From NCBI RefSeq assembly GCF_003589925.1, contig NZ_CP032382.1, forward strand, positions 2,728,001-2,792,000: a stretch of 64,000 nt of DNA. Direction: 5' to 3'. The notes beneath the pieces were generated by a model. That model did no database searches. It was not told the DNA's origin and was given only the letters and a program-made list of their open reading frames with translations. The DNA comes from Chryseolinea soli (GTDB lineage Bacteria > Bacteroidota > Bacteroidia > Cytophagales > Cyclobacteriaceae). Within the stretch, counting starts at the first letter, position 1. Each line of letters starts with the position of its first letter. Both the position numbers and the translations under genes were made by a program. Positions 46,411 to 55,440 of the stretch are shown here, piece after piece.

Positions 46411-47520
46411 ATGCACCTTGAAAAACTTCATTTGCTCAACTTTAAGAACTATGCAGAGGCGAATCTCACGTTTTCACCCCGGATCAATGTCCTGGTAGGC
46501 AAAAACGGCAGCGGCAAGACCAATTTGCTGGATGCCATCTTCTACCTGGCCTTCACAAAGAGCGCTTTCTCCACCACCGATCAGCACTGCATTCAACACG
46601 AGCAGCCTTATTTTATGGTAAAAGGAGGCTTTCGAACGGAAAACTCCTCCAACGAAATCGTTAGCTCCGTCCAGCAGGGTGCCAAAAAAGTGTTCCGTGA
46701 AGGCGTGAACGAATACGAAAAGCTCAGCGACCACATCGGCAAATACCCGGTCATCTTGGTAGCCCCCGACGACGTAGACCTGGTGAAAGAAGGCAGCGAG
46801 GCCCGTCGCAAATTTTTCGACGGCATCATCTCGCAGTTGGACAAGCATTATCTCGAAGACCTCATCCAATACAACCACGCCCTGAAGCAACGGAACAGCT
46901 TTCTGAAAATGGCCTACGAAAAAGGCCTTACCGACTGGCTCACCCTCGATGCCTACGACCAGGTGCTGGTGAAACGTGGCATGCCCATCTTCGAAAAACG
47001 CCTGGCGTTTGTGAAAGAATTTTTGCCCGTGTTCCGGAAATATTATCGCTTCATTGTCGAGGAAAATGAGGTGACTGATCTTGCCTATGTGTCACCCTTG
47101 CAGGAAAAAGATTTTACGGCAGGATTGCAGGGCACCCGTCAAAAAGACCTCGCCCTCCAGCGTACCAGCTTCGGCATCCACCGCGACGACTATATTTTCA
47201 CTCTCGAACAAGGCGACTTGAAACGCCTGGGCTCGCAAGGACAACAGAAATCGTTTGTCATCGCCCTCAAGCTGGCCCAGTTCGAGATTCTGAAAACCCA
47301 CAAAGGCTTCAAACCCATCCTGCTTTTGGACGATATTTTTGATAAATTGGACGACTTTCGCATCAGCCGCCTGCTGGCGCTCATGAAGGAAGACCTCGGC
47401 CAACTCTTCATCACCGACGCCCGCCCCGACCGCACCCAAGGCTTGCTGGACCAAATCCACGTGGAGGCTACTGTATTTACCATCGAGAAAGGAAACGTGA
47501 AGCTGTATGAGCGACAATAA
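46411..47520 (+). CDS. recF: DNA replication and repair protein RecF
   Basis: This 369-residue SMC-like ATPase loads RecA at gaps. The Walker A motif is GKNGSGKT (residues 30-37), the signature LGSQGQQKSFVIALKLA and the Walker B motif PILLLDDIFDKLDD; LFITDARP follows. It overlaps the DUF721 gene by 14 nt, a usual recF-DUF721 pairing in Bacteroidota. ATG 46411 starts directly on the first beta strand. Confidence 0.95.
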   Translation: MHLEKLHLLNFKNYAEANLTFSPRINVLVGKNGSGKTNLLDAIFYLAFTKSAFSTTDQHCIQHEQPYFMVKGGFRTENSSNEIVSSVQQGAKKVFREGVNEYEKLSDHIGKYPVILVAPDDVDLVKEGSEARRKFFDGIISQLDKHYLEDLIQYNHALKQRNSFLKMAYEKGLTDWLTLDAYDQVLVKRGMPIFEKRLAFVKEFLPVFRKYYRFIVEENEVTDLAYVSPLQEKDFTAGLQGTRQKDLALQRTSFGIHRDDYIFTLEQGDLKRLGSQGQQKSFVIALKLAQFEILKTHKGFKPILLLDDIFDKLDDFRISRLLALMKEDLGQLFITDARPDRTQGLLDQIHVEATVFTIEKGNVKLYERQ

Positions 47521-47803
47521 ACACAACATCAAGTCAGTAGGAGACGCCATCCGCGAGATGCTGAATTCCTATCGGCTCAACAATAAATTTGATGAGGCCA
47601 ATGTGTTGGCGTCATGGGAGCGCATGGTGGGGAAGCCGATCGCCAAGCGTACGAAAAAACTGTATATCAAAAATAAAGTGTTGTTTGTAGAGTTTGATTC
47701 GCCGACCATGCGTCATGATTTTTCGATGCATAAAACGCATGTTTTGGAGATGTTTAAAAAGGAGTTTGGTGAGGGGGTGGTGGCGGAGATTATCGCGATG
47801 TAA
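47507..47803 (+). CDS. DUF721 (DciA-like) protein
   Basis: This 98-residue protein contains SVGDAIREMLNSYRLNNKF and ANVLASWERMVGKPIAKRTKKLYIKNKVLFVEF, the DUF721 fold. DciA of the same family loads the replicative helicase DnaB in many bacteria, so a replication role fits its overlap with recF. Both reading frames are supported by motifs, so the 14-nt overlap is real. Confidence 0.88.
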   Translation: MSDNKHNIKSVGDAIREMLNSYRLNNKFDEANVLASWERMVGKPIAKRTKKLYIKNKVLFVEFDSPTMRHDFSMHKTHVLEMFKKEFGEGVVAEIIAM

Positions 47804-47944
47804 ATTAGCCTTGGCGATTACCTTGAGGCCTTAAACGTTGGACAGAAGACATGGAAGGGACCATAAAATAACAACCTGCACGTTCAGGAAAACGCCAGCT
47901 AGAAAGTTTTTTGCCGAGATATGAATAAAACGTAAAGTAAAATC

Positions 47945-48424
47945 ATGGCCCTTATTTTTTTGGATCGGACCGCTTGCGCAATCTGCCAGCAAACTTTGAA
48001 GGAAGGAGAGCGCATCAGTGGTTTTCCTGCCTTCACTAACAATATCAAAGATCCGTTGTATCTCTTTAGTGACAATGGCGTTCATGAACAATGTTTCGAA
48101 CACCATTCGTTGAAAGATGAAGTCGATGGGCTTTTGACAAAATTTTTTGACGCTGCGAAAAGTCGGAGATGCTTTGTCGATGGTCAGATTATTGATAAAA
48201 TGGGCGATGCCATCCAAGTGGGTTTTATTACGTCAGACACAAGCGAAGAGTTATACAACTATAATTTCATTTACATCAACAGAAAGAATCTGCAATCTTG
48301 GGTCGGAAGAGATCATTTTGTGATGCTCCTTAGAAATTTTGAAGAGGAGGGAAAATACGTCGGCTTCGGATCGTTCAATTCAATAGACCATCTCCTTCAG
48401 CAGATTGCCCAACCCGTGGTGTGA
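47945..48424 (+). CDS. Hypothetical protein with a possible zinc knuckle
   Basis: This 159-residue soluble protein is not recognised as a family. A CxxC pair (TACAICQQTL, residues 11-14) and a later HEQCFEHHS (about 47-55) could hold zinc, as in small treble-clef domains. The rest is mixed alpha/beta. Its base composition is more AT-rich than the neighbours, like the group at 51012-54992. It stands alone 141 bp after DUF721, and size and context resemble orphan immunity-type genes. Function unknown. Confidence 0.68.
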   Translation: MALIFLDRTACAICQQTLKEGERISGFPAFTNNIKDPLYLFSDNGVHEQCFEHHSLKDEVDGLLTKFFDAAKSRRCFVDGQIIDKMGDAIQVGFITSDTSEELYNYNFIYINRKNLQSWVGRDHFVMLLRNFEEEGKYVGFGSFNSIDHLLQQIAQPVV

Positions 48425-48438
48425 ACCCACGTTGTAAA

Positions 48439-48505
48439 AAAAACAGTAAAGGCGCGAAGAACAAAACCCCTGGCATCTCTATCGGTCTGGCTTTGTCCTT
48501 CGCGC
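48439..48505 (-). terminator. Possible terminator of the esterase gene
   Basis: GCGCGAAG (48452-48459) pairs with CTTCGCGC (48498-48505) across a long 38-nt loop. On the minus strand it is followed by TTTACTGTTTTTTTTAC. The long loop lowers certainty. The left arm resembles the dispersed CCGCAAAG motif. Confidence 0.4.
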
Positions 48506-48522
48506 GAAAAAATCATCACGAC

Positions 48523-50169
48523 CTACGGCGCTTGTTTGGCCACCTTCGCTGCCTGGCTGTCCAGGAAAAGATATCGTGTATCGTCGTATTTCACCGATTT
48601 CGATTCGGTGTCGAGGATCATCACGGGTGGTGTAGCATCGTTAGGTTGTGCGGCAGGCCACTCCGGCAGACCGCTCGCGTTCGGGTTGCCGGTCTTGATA
48701 AAGTTGGCGAAATAGTTCAGCATCGTCTCCGATACTTTGTAGTCGTCGGCCGTCCACTGATAGTCTTTCACCAGGGGCAGGTTCCCCATGCAGTATTCGA
48801 TCTCACAGGCATGCGGGGCACCGAGAGGCTCGAATTTCATTCCACCTTGTTGCGTGCCGCCGGCGAGTCCGGGTGTCAAGGACTTATCCACCATCGCGGG
48901 GCGCAGCTTGCTGTAGAGATATCGGTACACGGGCTGGCTACTGTTTTTGCGATGAAGATCGAACCACTTCCAGGTGCTGTAGGAAATAAACCTGTCGGAC
49001 GCAAGATTGGTCGCCGCCCACTCTACTTCTTTGGCATTGCCATGCGGATATACTTTCAGTGCCGCTTCAAAATCGTTCGGATAAGCCTCCTTTACTTTCT
49101 TGATCAGATTCTCTTCCGAGTACGGCAACCCCTGCATGAACGCCATGCCCGGAATTTCAGACGAGTTCCATCCCAGTAGCAGCGGCACCTGGGACTGTTC
49201 GTGTGCCTTAAGGACGTCGGCCATGTTCTTCGTGTAGAAGTATCCGTCGATCACCGGGGGGAAGCCAAAACGTTTGGACTCCTGGTAGGCTTCAAACAGT
49301 TCGCGGGTGCTGGCCTTGCGCAGCTGGGCCAGCGAAGTATAGCCGGCATTTTTCGCGAACTCGGCGCCTTGCTTTTCGCCTTCGGCCAACGGAACAGCCG
49401 CCAAAGCACTAATGCCCGAGCCGCTCTCGCCAATCGCACCGGCAATCAATCCTTTCGACAACGGCGACACCATCTGGGCGCTCACCGAAATAGATCCGGC
49501 CGATTCGCCGGCGATCGTCACCTTCTTCGGATCGCCACCGAATACAGCAATATTTTTGTTGACCCATTTCAAAGCAAAAGCTTGATCGAGTAAACCAAAG
49601 TTACCCGATGCCTTGTAAGGGGATTCCTTGCTCAACTCCGGGTGGGAAAAAAATCCAAATAGACCCAGACGATAGTTCACCGTCACCACGACGATACCCT
49701 TCTGTGCCATAGCGGCACCATCATATCGCGGCTCGGAGCCATCGCCTGCCACAAAACCCCCACCATAGAAATACACCAACACGGGAAGTCCCGTGGCATT
49801 TCGTTTTGCGGGCGACCACACGTTCAGGTAAAGACAATCTTCACTGATGCCTTTTGAACGTGAGTTCATGTCGCCAAAAACAATGCCCTGCACCGGGCGT
49901 GGGCCAAAGGCCTTGGTCTCTTTCACGTTGGTCCAGTTGTCGAGGGGCTGTGGCGCCTTCCAGCGAAGATCGCCCACCGGGGGTTTGGCAAACGGAACTC
50001 CGAAATAGGTTTGCAGACTTGTTTTCGTGTCGTACAGTCCTTCGATCGTACCGTTCTCAATTTTTACCTGAACCGGAAAACCAAAGTTGTCTTGTGCCCG
50101 AAGCCCAGAGGTCGCCGAAATGGCCATAAGGATCACCATGGCGAAGGCGGTTTGTGTAATCGTTTTCAT
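48523..50169 (-). CDS. Exported type B carboxylesterase
   Basis: This 548-residue alpha/beta hydrolase has a signal peptide (MKTITQTAFAMVILMAISATSG) and the conserved segments FGVPFAKPPVGDLRWKAPQ, EDCLYLNVWSP, VYFYGGGFVAGDG (oxyanion loop) and FGGDPKKVTIAGESAGS with nucleophile Ser223. A late HACEIEYCMGN carries the catalytic His region. Periplasmic ester hydrolysis is the likely role; the substrate is unknown. It is divergent from a Nudix-type regulator gene across 76 bp, so that regulator may control it. Confidence 0.9.
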   Translation of the reverse strand: MKTITQTAFAMVILMAISATSGLRAQDNFGFPVQVKIENGTIEGLYDTKTSLQTYFGVPFAKPPVGDLRWKAPQPLDNWTNVKETKAFGPRPVQGIVFGDMNSRSKGISEDCLYLNVWSPAKRNATGLPVLVYFYGGGFVAGDGSEPRYDGAAMAQKGIVVVTVNYRLGLFGFFSHPELSKESPYKASGNFGLLDQAFALKWVNKNIAVFGGDPKKVTIAGESAGSISVSAQMVSPLSKGLIAGAIGESGSGISALAAVPLAEGEKQGAEFAKNAGYTSLAQLRKASTRELFEAYQESKRFGFPPVIDGYFYTKNMADVLKAHEQSQVPLLLGWNSSEIPGMAFMQGLPYSEENLIKKVKEAYPNDFEAALKVYPHGNAKEVEWAATNLASDRFISYSTWKWFDLHRKNSSQPVYRYLYSKLRPAMVDKSLTPGLAGGTQQGGMKFEPLGAPHACEIEYCMGNLPLVKDYQWTADDYKVSETMLNYFANFIKTGNPNASGLPEWPAAQPNDATPPVMILDTESKSVKYDDTRYLFLDSQAAKVAKQAP

Positions 50170-50245
50170 TATTGTCTCATTTTGTAACAATAATAGGTAG
50201 CGTTTCTTTAAAATACCATCTATTTTTGGACAAACTTGTTAATTC

Positions 50246-50938
50246 ATGGCGGAAAGGGCTTTTTTGCCGCATTTGGCGTATGATTCAGTTGTTTTCGGAT
50301 TTTCCGGCGACGAGCTGAAGATCCTCATCATGGAATATCACAACACGGGCTTGTTCGCGCTTCCTGGAGGATTTGTAGGAAACGACGAAGACCTGGACCT
50401 GGCGGTGCGCCGCGGATTGGCCGAGCGCACAGGGCTCTCCGACATTTACCTCGAACAGTTTCACGCCTTTGGATCCATGGCCCGCTACAAACCGGAAGTG
50501 ATGGCGACAATCCTGCGGGCCAACGGTCACAACCCCGAACAGGATTTTCCATGGATGCTGGACCGCTTCATCACCATCGCTTACTATGCGCTCATCAATT
50601 ATAAAGACGTTGTGCCTAAACCCGATGCACTTTCCGATTCCTGTCAATGGTATCCGGTGAAAGAATTGCCGAAGTTGATCTTAGACCACGAAGGTATTGT
50701 AGAAAAAGCCGTGCTCACGTTGCGTGAAAATCTGGATCGGAAACTTGTAGGCGGAAATTTGCTGCCGCAGCGTTTTACGATGAAAGAACTCCAACATGTT
50801 TATGAAGCCATTCTGGACACCAAGCTGAGACGCACCACGTTTCAACGCACCATGCTGGCCACGGGCAAACTGAAACGACACGACAAGCAGTATTCGGGCA
50901 AGGCGCATAAGGCGCCTTATCTATATAGCTTTACATAG
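50246..50938 (+). CDS. Nudix-related transcriptional regulator (NrtR/AraR-like)
   Basis: In this 230-residue protein, residues about 1-145 form a Nudix domain (FALPGGFVGNDEDLDLAVRRGLAERTGL). The metal-binding RExxEE core is degenerate (RGLAER), so hydrolysis is unlikely. Residues about 150-230 form a winged helix (FTMKELQHVYEAILDTKLRRTTFQRTML). This is the build of NrtR-family regulators, which in Bacteroidota also include sugar regulators such as AraR. TATTTTTG (50221-50228) may be a -7 box. Effector unknown; the divergent esterase is the obvious target candidate. Confidence 0.86.
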   Translation: MAERAFLPHLAYDSVVFGFSGDELKILIMEYHNTGLFALPGGFVGNDEDLDLAVRRGLAERTGLSDIYLEQFHAFGSMARYKPEVMATILRANGHNPEQDFPWMLDRFITIAYYALINYKDVVPKPDALSDSCQWYPVKELPKLILDHEGIVEKAVLTLRENLDRKLVGGNLLPQRFTMKELQHVYEAILDTKLRRTTFQRTMLATGKLKRHDKQYSGKAHKAPYLYSFT

Positions 50939-51011
50939 CCGGTTCGATTTGAATGCCCGCGCAATAAGTGGTAGGATTTTTGCAAATGCTGACCAAGATT
51001 TTGCATTATCC

Positions 51012-51548
51012 ATGAATCGAAAAACGATTATAGAACGCGATACCCTTGTTTTTTTATACGCCTATTTAAGACAGATCGATTTGTCATTGGATAGATGCAG
51101 GTGGACATCTTGGGCCGAACTTCAACATTATTACCACGACAAAATAAATCCAGCGAGGGTAATAAATTATCTTCTGAAATACGCTCATCTGAATCTTGAT
51201 ACTATCGAATGGCTATGTTCTTATGATGAAGAAACAAGTTGGTTAAGAAGACTTGGCTGTTTTCTATTTAGGACTGTTAATGGGCCAGCTAGCCTGGCAC
51301 ACTCAGAAATCCTGTGTTGTTGCAAATTGTTGTCAATATTTGATGAGTATTTAAAGTCGGATTTTCAGTCCTACAATTTGGAAGTTGAAAAACTGAGAAT
51401 TGATATCGCTAAATTCTATTCCAATGTTTTGGAGTGCAAGTTGCGGCGCAAAGATTCGGATAAAGCAATGCGCATTGAGCACTACTTTCAAAAATCAATT
51501 TTGAAAACGACTCCCATGGAGGAGTTCAGCAGGGGAATTTATTTATAA
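51012..51548 (+). CDS. Hypothetical helical protein
   Basis: This 178-residue all-helical protein is rich in Trp, Tyr and Cys (SWAELQHYYHDKINPARVIN, EWLCSYDEETSWLRRLGCF, ILCCCKLL). No membrane segment, signal or known motif is seen. The first ATG is 51012; an upstream TTG at 50949 is less likely. Its AT-rich composition differs from the housekeeping genes around it and suggests acquisition. A 304-bp gene-free stretch follows (51549-51852). Confidence 0.6.
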   Translation: MNRKTIIERDTLVFLYAYLRQIDLSLDRCRWTSWAELQHYYHDKINPARVINYLLKYAHLNLDTIEWLCSYDEETSWLRRLGCFLFRTVNGPASLAHSEILCCCKLLSIFDEYLKSDFQSYNLEVEKLRIDIAKFYSNVLECKLRRKDSDKAMRIEHYFQKSILKTTPMEEFSRGIYL

Positions 51549-51852
51549 GATCATAATAATTTCTTTTCCTGTCGCCATTAATGTCCTTGCGTATATAGGC
51601 GAAGGCGCTTACATGTCGCAATCTCTGCGGGTACCCTATTGGTTAGCTGGAATGACAGGTTTGTTCAATGATTTTTTTTATCTTGGCACCCTCAAAAACC
51701 TACGTTGCCATTGAGTGAAAAATTCGCAATGTTTCTGTTAAAAAAACAATCCTCTTTATCATCGTCTCATCTCCAAATGCGGCGCAGCGAATGATCTTTT
51801 TTGTTTTCACGATACCAGGCTAAAATATTTTTCAAAAGAATTTATAAATGTT
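51549..51852. other. Gene-free AT-rich stretch
   Basis: No gene, tRNA, clear hairpin or consensus promoter is visible in these 304 bp. It separates two unrelated accessory genes. Confidence 0.5.
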
Positions 51853-53148
51853 ATGAAATCATCACTCTTCAAAACGTTTTGCGGCACACTATTTACGCTC
51901 CTCGCGTTGTTCTGGCCATTTTCAGGTCATGCACAAAACAGCAAAACGTATCAAAATGATGTCGACAGCGCAAGGCTTTATCAGGAGGATCATCACTATG
52001 AAAAAGCGCTCGTCTGCTACAAGCGGTCATTCAAAAAGAAAAACATAGATCTGTATGATTACTACAACGCCAGTTGTTGCGCTTCCCTCACGGGCAACCT
52101 GGGAGAAGCGTCTGAATTCCTGTCCAAAAGTATTGCACAGGGATATTTGAACCGGGAATGGATGGAAGAAGACGCCGACCTGGCCGCGCTACGTCTCGAC
52201 CCGCGCTGGATGCGGATTCGAAAAAACATGGACGACGCGCTGAAAAATATCGAGAAGAAATTCTCGAAAATAGAGAAGGTGAACGCCACCGACCTCATAC
52301 CCTTTCAGGAGAATAGCCGGTGGGGATATATGGACCGGGCCACGATGAAGGTCGTTGTAGCACCGGAGTTCTGGAAATTAACGTTTATGGGCGATTGTGC
52401 CACCTTCTATTATAAGGACGACGGGAAGATACAGCTCGGTCGGGATGGAAAGATCAGGAAGGTGACCTATTCCAATACCGGCCCCGCGATCGGGACAGCC
52501 GACCCGGACCCCATACGCTTTGCGGACCCGGCGCCGATCAGCGGCTTTAAGGGTTTTATGCTCGACAGCTTCGACAAGGTTGTGGCTTTTTCGGACATCT
52601 ATAATCGCAGTGAGACGCCGAGCTTCAATATCAGCGAACCGTTCAAGATCAACGGCGAGTTTTATCTGATCGCCCACAAGCCCGAGCGCAGCGGCATCAT
52701 CGCAAAGGACGGAACACCGTTGCCGCATTTTGATTTTGTCCACACAAATCTCTCCCGGAACACGAGGGTGACGGGCGATCTGAAATGGTTCTATTTCACC
52801 GACACCAACAACGAAAAAGGATTCATCAACGAGCGCGGAGAAGTTAAATTGAAAGGTGAATTATTGGACTATCCCTTTCACCGCTATGATGCCACATGGG
52901 TGACGGTTCAACATGGAGACGATGATCGCCGTGGGGTATTAGATCTCCGGAAAATGGAATGGATCATCAAGCCACAATCCCTGCGGATCGTCGGGATTAA
53001 CTATTCGTATAAAGGTGACTGCGTTCCTTGGCCACGCGAGAGCGACATTGTGGAATTTTATTTTTTAGTGGATCCCACAATCGAGAATGATGGGACGTCG
53101 CGATATTACATCGATAAGAACATGACGGAATTCCGACCAAAAAAATAG
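51853..53148 (+). CDS. Exported TPR-WG repeat protein
   Basis: This 431-residue protein has a signal peptide (MKSSLFKTFCGTLFTLLALFWPFSGHAQ). A TPR-like pair (about residues 35-110) ends in the frequent DADLAALRLDPRWMRIRKN capping motif. A set of WG-like beta repeats follows (NSRWGYMDRATMKVVVAPEF, NNEKGFINERGEVKLKGEL, RRGVLDLRKMEWIIKP). It is a scaffold-type protein without an enzymatic motif, related in style to the protein at 16564-18687. It lies just upstream of the small immunity-like genes, but 46 bp and a composition change separate them. Confidence 0.75.
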   Translation: MKSSLFKTFCGTLFTLLALFWPFSGHAQNSKTYQNDVDSARLYQEDHHYEKALVCYKRSFKKKNIDLYDYYNASCCASLTGNLGEASEFLSKSIAQGYLNREWMEEDADLAALRLDPRWMRIRKNMDDALKNIEKKFSKIEKVNATDLIPFQENSRWGYMDRATMKVVVAPEFWKLTFMGDCATFYYKDDGKIQLGRDGKIRKVTYSNTGPAIGTADPDPIRFADPAPISGFKGFMLDSFDKVVAFSDIYNRSETPSFNISEPFKINGEFYLIAHKPERSGIIAKDGTPLPHFDFVHTNLSRNTRVTGDLKWFYFTDTNNEKGFINERGEVKLKGELLDYPFHRYDATWVTVQHGDDDRRGVLDLRKMEWIIKPQSLRIVGINYSYKGDCVPWPRESDIVEFYFLVDPTIENDGTSRYYIDKNMTEFRPKK

Positions 53149-53194
53149 TTCAGAATGGGTTAGAAAAATCGGGGTTGGTAATCTTTGACAAACT

Positions 53195-53671
53195 ATGGAC
53201 GATCGGATATTTATAGGGAAAAAATACGCTGAGGCCGTTAAAGGAATAAAGGCGGAGTGGTTAAAAACGACGGATTCTAGATGGTACGATTATGTAGTTG
53301 GGTTACCTAGCGATCTGCAGGTTACTTACCTTGTCGTTGTTGTGCATAACCAGGTTTTTAACGGGGGATTTCACCAATATTTCTTTAATGGTTATGGTCA
53401 GTTTGCAAAAGAAACGATTAGGTCTCTTATTAAGATCAACGCACCGAGAAGGGCCGAACTTTTGGTAAAGGCATTGAAACTAGTGAACAAGGAGGGTTGG
53501 CCTGATAATGTTTTTAGAGAAAGATTACTGAAAAAAGATCTTAGACAATTATTCGTCGATGATGATTTATTTGAACCGCTAAATCAATTGGATATCCAAT
53601 ATTATGATTATGACGACAAAGAGGAAGAGGATATAGTACAACGATTGAGTAACTATCTGCAGAACCCATAA
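53195..53671 (+). CDS. DMP19-family (DUF4375) protein
   Basis: This 158-residue soluble protein contains LVVVVHNQVFNGGFHQYFFNGYGQ and RAELLVKALKLVNKEGWPDN, the DUF4375/DMP19 pattern. DMP19 of Neisseria is a DNA mimic that interferes with a repressor, and family members often occur in toxin-immunity clusters. Which applies here is open. It is 6 bp before the next small gene and clearly AT-richer than the chromosome average. Confidence 0.78.
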   Translation: MDDRIFIGKKYAEAVKGIKAEWLKTTDSRWYDYVVGLPSDLQVTYLVVVVHNQVFNGGFHQYFFNGYGQFAKETIRSLIKINAPRRAELLVKALKLVNKEGWPDNVFRERLLKKDLRQLFVDDDLFEPLNQLDIQYYDYDDKEEEDIVQRLSNYLQNP

Positions 53672-53677
53672 AAACAA

Positions 53678-53983
53678 ATGATCGAGAAGGATGACAGCAT
53701 AGTAAAGCTCATAGAGCGGTTGAAATCAAAAATTGACTTTACCGCGATCGAATTTGTTCCCTATTGGGACGCGGACCTTTGTGCCATAGGATTAAAGCAA
53801 CGAAATCATCTTATTTATATTTCTACTTACGATTATACTGAGCTACCTGAGTTTCAATGTTATTTTGAGTTGGAATTAATTGATGAGAAAAACGGCGATG
53901 AAACGATTGAAACTATCTTGGTCGGCAGAGAGGTATCAGAGACTGAACTCGTGGCAGTAATGAAAGAACACTTTAATATTTAG
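53678..53983 (+). CDS. Small acidic hypothetical protein
   Basis: This 101-residue acidic protein (MIEKDDSIVKLIERLKSKID to AVMKEHFNI) has a beta-rich centre (HLIYISTYDYTELPEFQCYFELEL). The size, acidity and position in a run of DUF4375/DUF4304 genes suggest an immunity protein. I recognise no family. Confidence 0.6.
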   Translation: MIEKDDSIVKLIERLKSKIDFTAIEFVPYWDADLCAIGLKQRNHLIYISTYDYTELPEFQCYFELELIDEKNGDETIETILVGREVSETELVAVMKEHFNI

Positions 53984-54048
53984 TCTTATGGCCCGCCTAT
54001 TTCCCAATCCTAAAAATTGTTAACGCCCCAATACCCGGTTTTTGAAAA

Positions 54049-54510
54049 ATGGACAGCAGGGATTTTAAAACGATGTTCGGCGATGTGGCCAAGGAAAGCG
54101 GATTTGAAAGTGCCTTCGGTGGCTGGTGGAAAGAAAGTTCTGAAACGATCGTTGTACTCGACTTGCAGAAATCGAACTTCAACAATCTTTATTACCTGAA
54201 TATCAAGATTTATGTACAAGGGATATCCGGTAAGCGCTATACAAGGAGTAAGAATTTAGTGAAGAAGGACGTAGGAGATATTTTCAGGAGACAGCCCCCT
54301 GCCTACAGTTCAGTGCTTGATATCGATCCGGCCGAAAATGATAGCATGCGAAAGGATAAACTGGAAAAAATGTTTCTTGAATTTTTGGTGCCGTTCGCGG
54401 ATAAGGCGTTATCAAAGTCGGGCATAGTGGAACTGGCAGAGAAGGCTGAGATTTACTTGCCGCCTGCAGTCAAGGCTTGGTTATCACAACAGAATGATGG
54501 AACGGTATAA
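54049..54510 (+). CDS. DUF4304 domain protein
   Basis: This 153-residue protein contains FKTMFGDVAKESGFESAFGGWW, ETIVVLDLQKSNFNNLYYLNIKI and a C-terminal helix pair, matching DUF4304. That family is common beside polymorphic toxin and immunity genes, and no toxin is present here. ATG 54049 begins the first helix. Confidence 0.75.
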   Translation: MDSRDFKTMFGDVAKESGFESAFGGWWKESSETIVVLDLQKSNFNNLYYLNIKIYVQGISGKRYTRSKNLVKKDVGDIFRRQPPAYSSVLDIDPAENDSMRKDKLEKMFLEFLVPFADKALSKSGIVELAEKAEIYLPPAVKAWLSQQNDGTV

Positions 54511-54566
54511 TAATTTAATGGGCTTGAGGAGTCAAAACTCTTTTAACCTGTGGACGGAGGTTGATT

Positions 54567-54992
54567 ATGGAAATGATTGATAATTTTAATGCATACAATT
54601 GGCCGTTTAGGTGGTTTGGCCTTTGGAAGGGATATGGGGATCGATATAGAAATTATCCCAGTGTCAGACAATTTGTCGACGAAAGCCTAAACGCCACATA
54701 TTCTGAGAAGTCCAAAATGGGGATTTATCTAAACGAAAGCTATAGCATAGCCTTCACAAGCAAAATGAATTTTCTCTCGCCTTTTACTGGAAAAATGTCA
54801 TTCGGGTCGATAGGCTGTAGAACGGACGGGAAATGGTATTGGCTTGACAATATTTTTGAGTTTGTAGAAAATCACAACCTGATTCTTCCGGTGAAGTTTT
54901 ACGAACACATGAAGGAAAATGATTTCAAGATACAAGATGTTCGGCCAGAACAAATTGCTGATCTAGAACGCCCTGGGTTAACAATCAATTAA
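54567..54992 (+). CDS. Small Trp/Phe-rich hypothetical protein
   Basis: This 141-residue protein (MEMIDNFNAYNWPFRWFGLW to LERPGLTIN) has aromatic-rich beta segments (AFTSKMNFLSPFTGKMSFGS, GKWYWLDNIFEFVENH). A good GGAGG at 54556-54560 stands 6 nt before ATG 54567, a clear Shine-Dalgarno in a window where few exist. It is probably another immunity-like orphan. Family not recognised. Confidence 0.62.
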   Translation: MEMIDNFNAYNWPFRWFGLWKGYGDRYRNYPSVRQFVDESLNATYSEKSKMGIYLNESYSIAFTSKMNFLSPFTGKMSFGSIGCRTDGKWYWLDNIFEFVENHNLILPVKFYEHMKENDFKIQDVRPEQIADLERPGLTIN

Positions 54993-55117
54993 CAAAGCGG
55001 AGCATCTCTAAACGAAAAGAACAGACCGATTGAATACACTGGCCGATTCGGGAAAGCGGATAATCTTGGTGCCCTGGGCGAGAACCCCAAGCTTCCCCCA
55101 AAATCCCATTGCGCCCA

Positions 55118-55135
55118 CTTTGCGTCCTTTGCGGT
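55118..55135 (-). repeat. Copy of the dispersed CCGCAAAG-type motif
   Basis: On the minus strand this reads ACCGCAAAGGACGCAAAG. It shares its first ten bases with the copy at 78-87. It sits in a 361-bp gene-free stretch (54993-55353) that otherwise holds only the tRNA promoter. Confidence 0.5.
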
Positions 55136-55252
55136 AAAACAGGAAGTCGCGCCTCAGCCCAACTCGCCCGCCACCAACAAAGTTTCCACACACCCAAACC
55201 GAACAATTTTCACCCCCAACCCACCATTCTCCACGAAATTCTCCACCAAAGT

Positions 55253-55282
55253 TTTGAAAAAGTAGAAAAGCGTCTAATTTTG
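55253..55282 (+). promoter_or_regulatory. tRNA cluster promoter
   Basis: TTTG (55253-55256), an 18-nt spacer and TAATTTTG (55275-55282). It lies 72 nt before tRNA-Tyr and may drive the tRNA-Tyr, tRNA-Gly, tRNA-Thr and tuf transcript. Confidence 0.6.
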
Positions 55283-55353
55283 CACTCTCTTTTTTGAAAA
55301 GGACCCGTTAAAGGCCGTTTCAAACGTTCTTAAAAGTACTGAAATCAAGTTTT

Positions 55354-55436
55354 GGGGGAATACCAAAGCGGCCAACTGGGACAGACTGTAAATCTGTTGT
55401 CTTATGACTTCATAGGTTCGAATCCTATTTCCCCCA
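55354..55436 (+). tRNA. tRNA-Tyr (GTA)
   Basis: The acceptor stem GGGGGAA (55354-55360) pairs with TTCCCCC (55429-55435), with discriminator A. The anticodon GTA is at 55388-55390 in loop CTGTAAA, the T-arm is ATAGG-TTCGAAT-CCTAT, and a long variable arm is typical for Tyr. CCA is not encoded. Confidence 0.96.
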
Positions 55437-55440
55437 CATC

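Noticed and set aside
54985..55206. Minus-strand frames of 61-73 codons before the tRNA cluster
   Set aside because: They translate the CCGCAAAG repeat and flanking spacer, with no homology or start signal.
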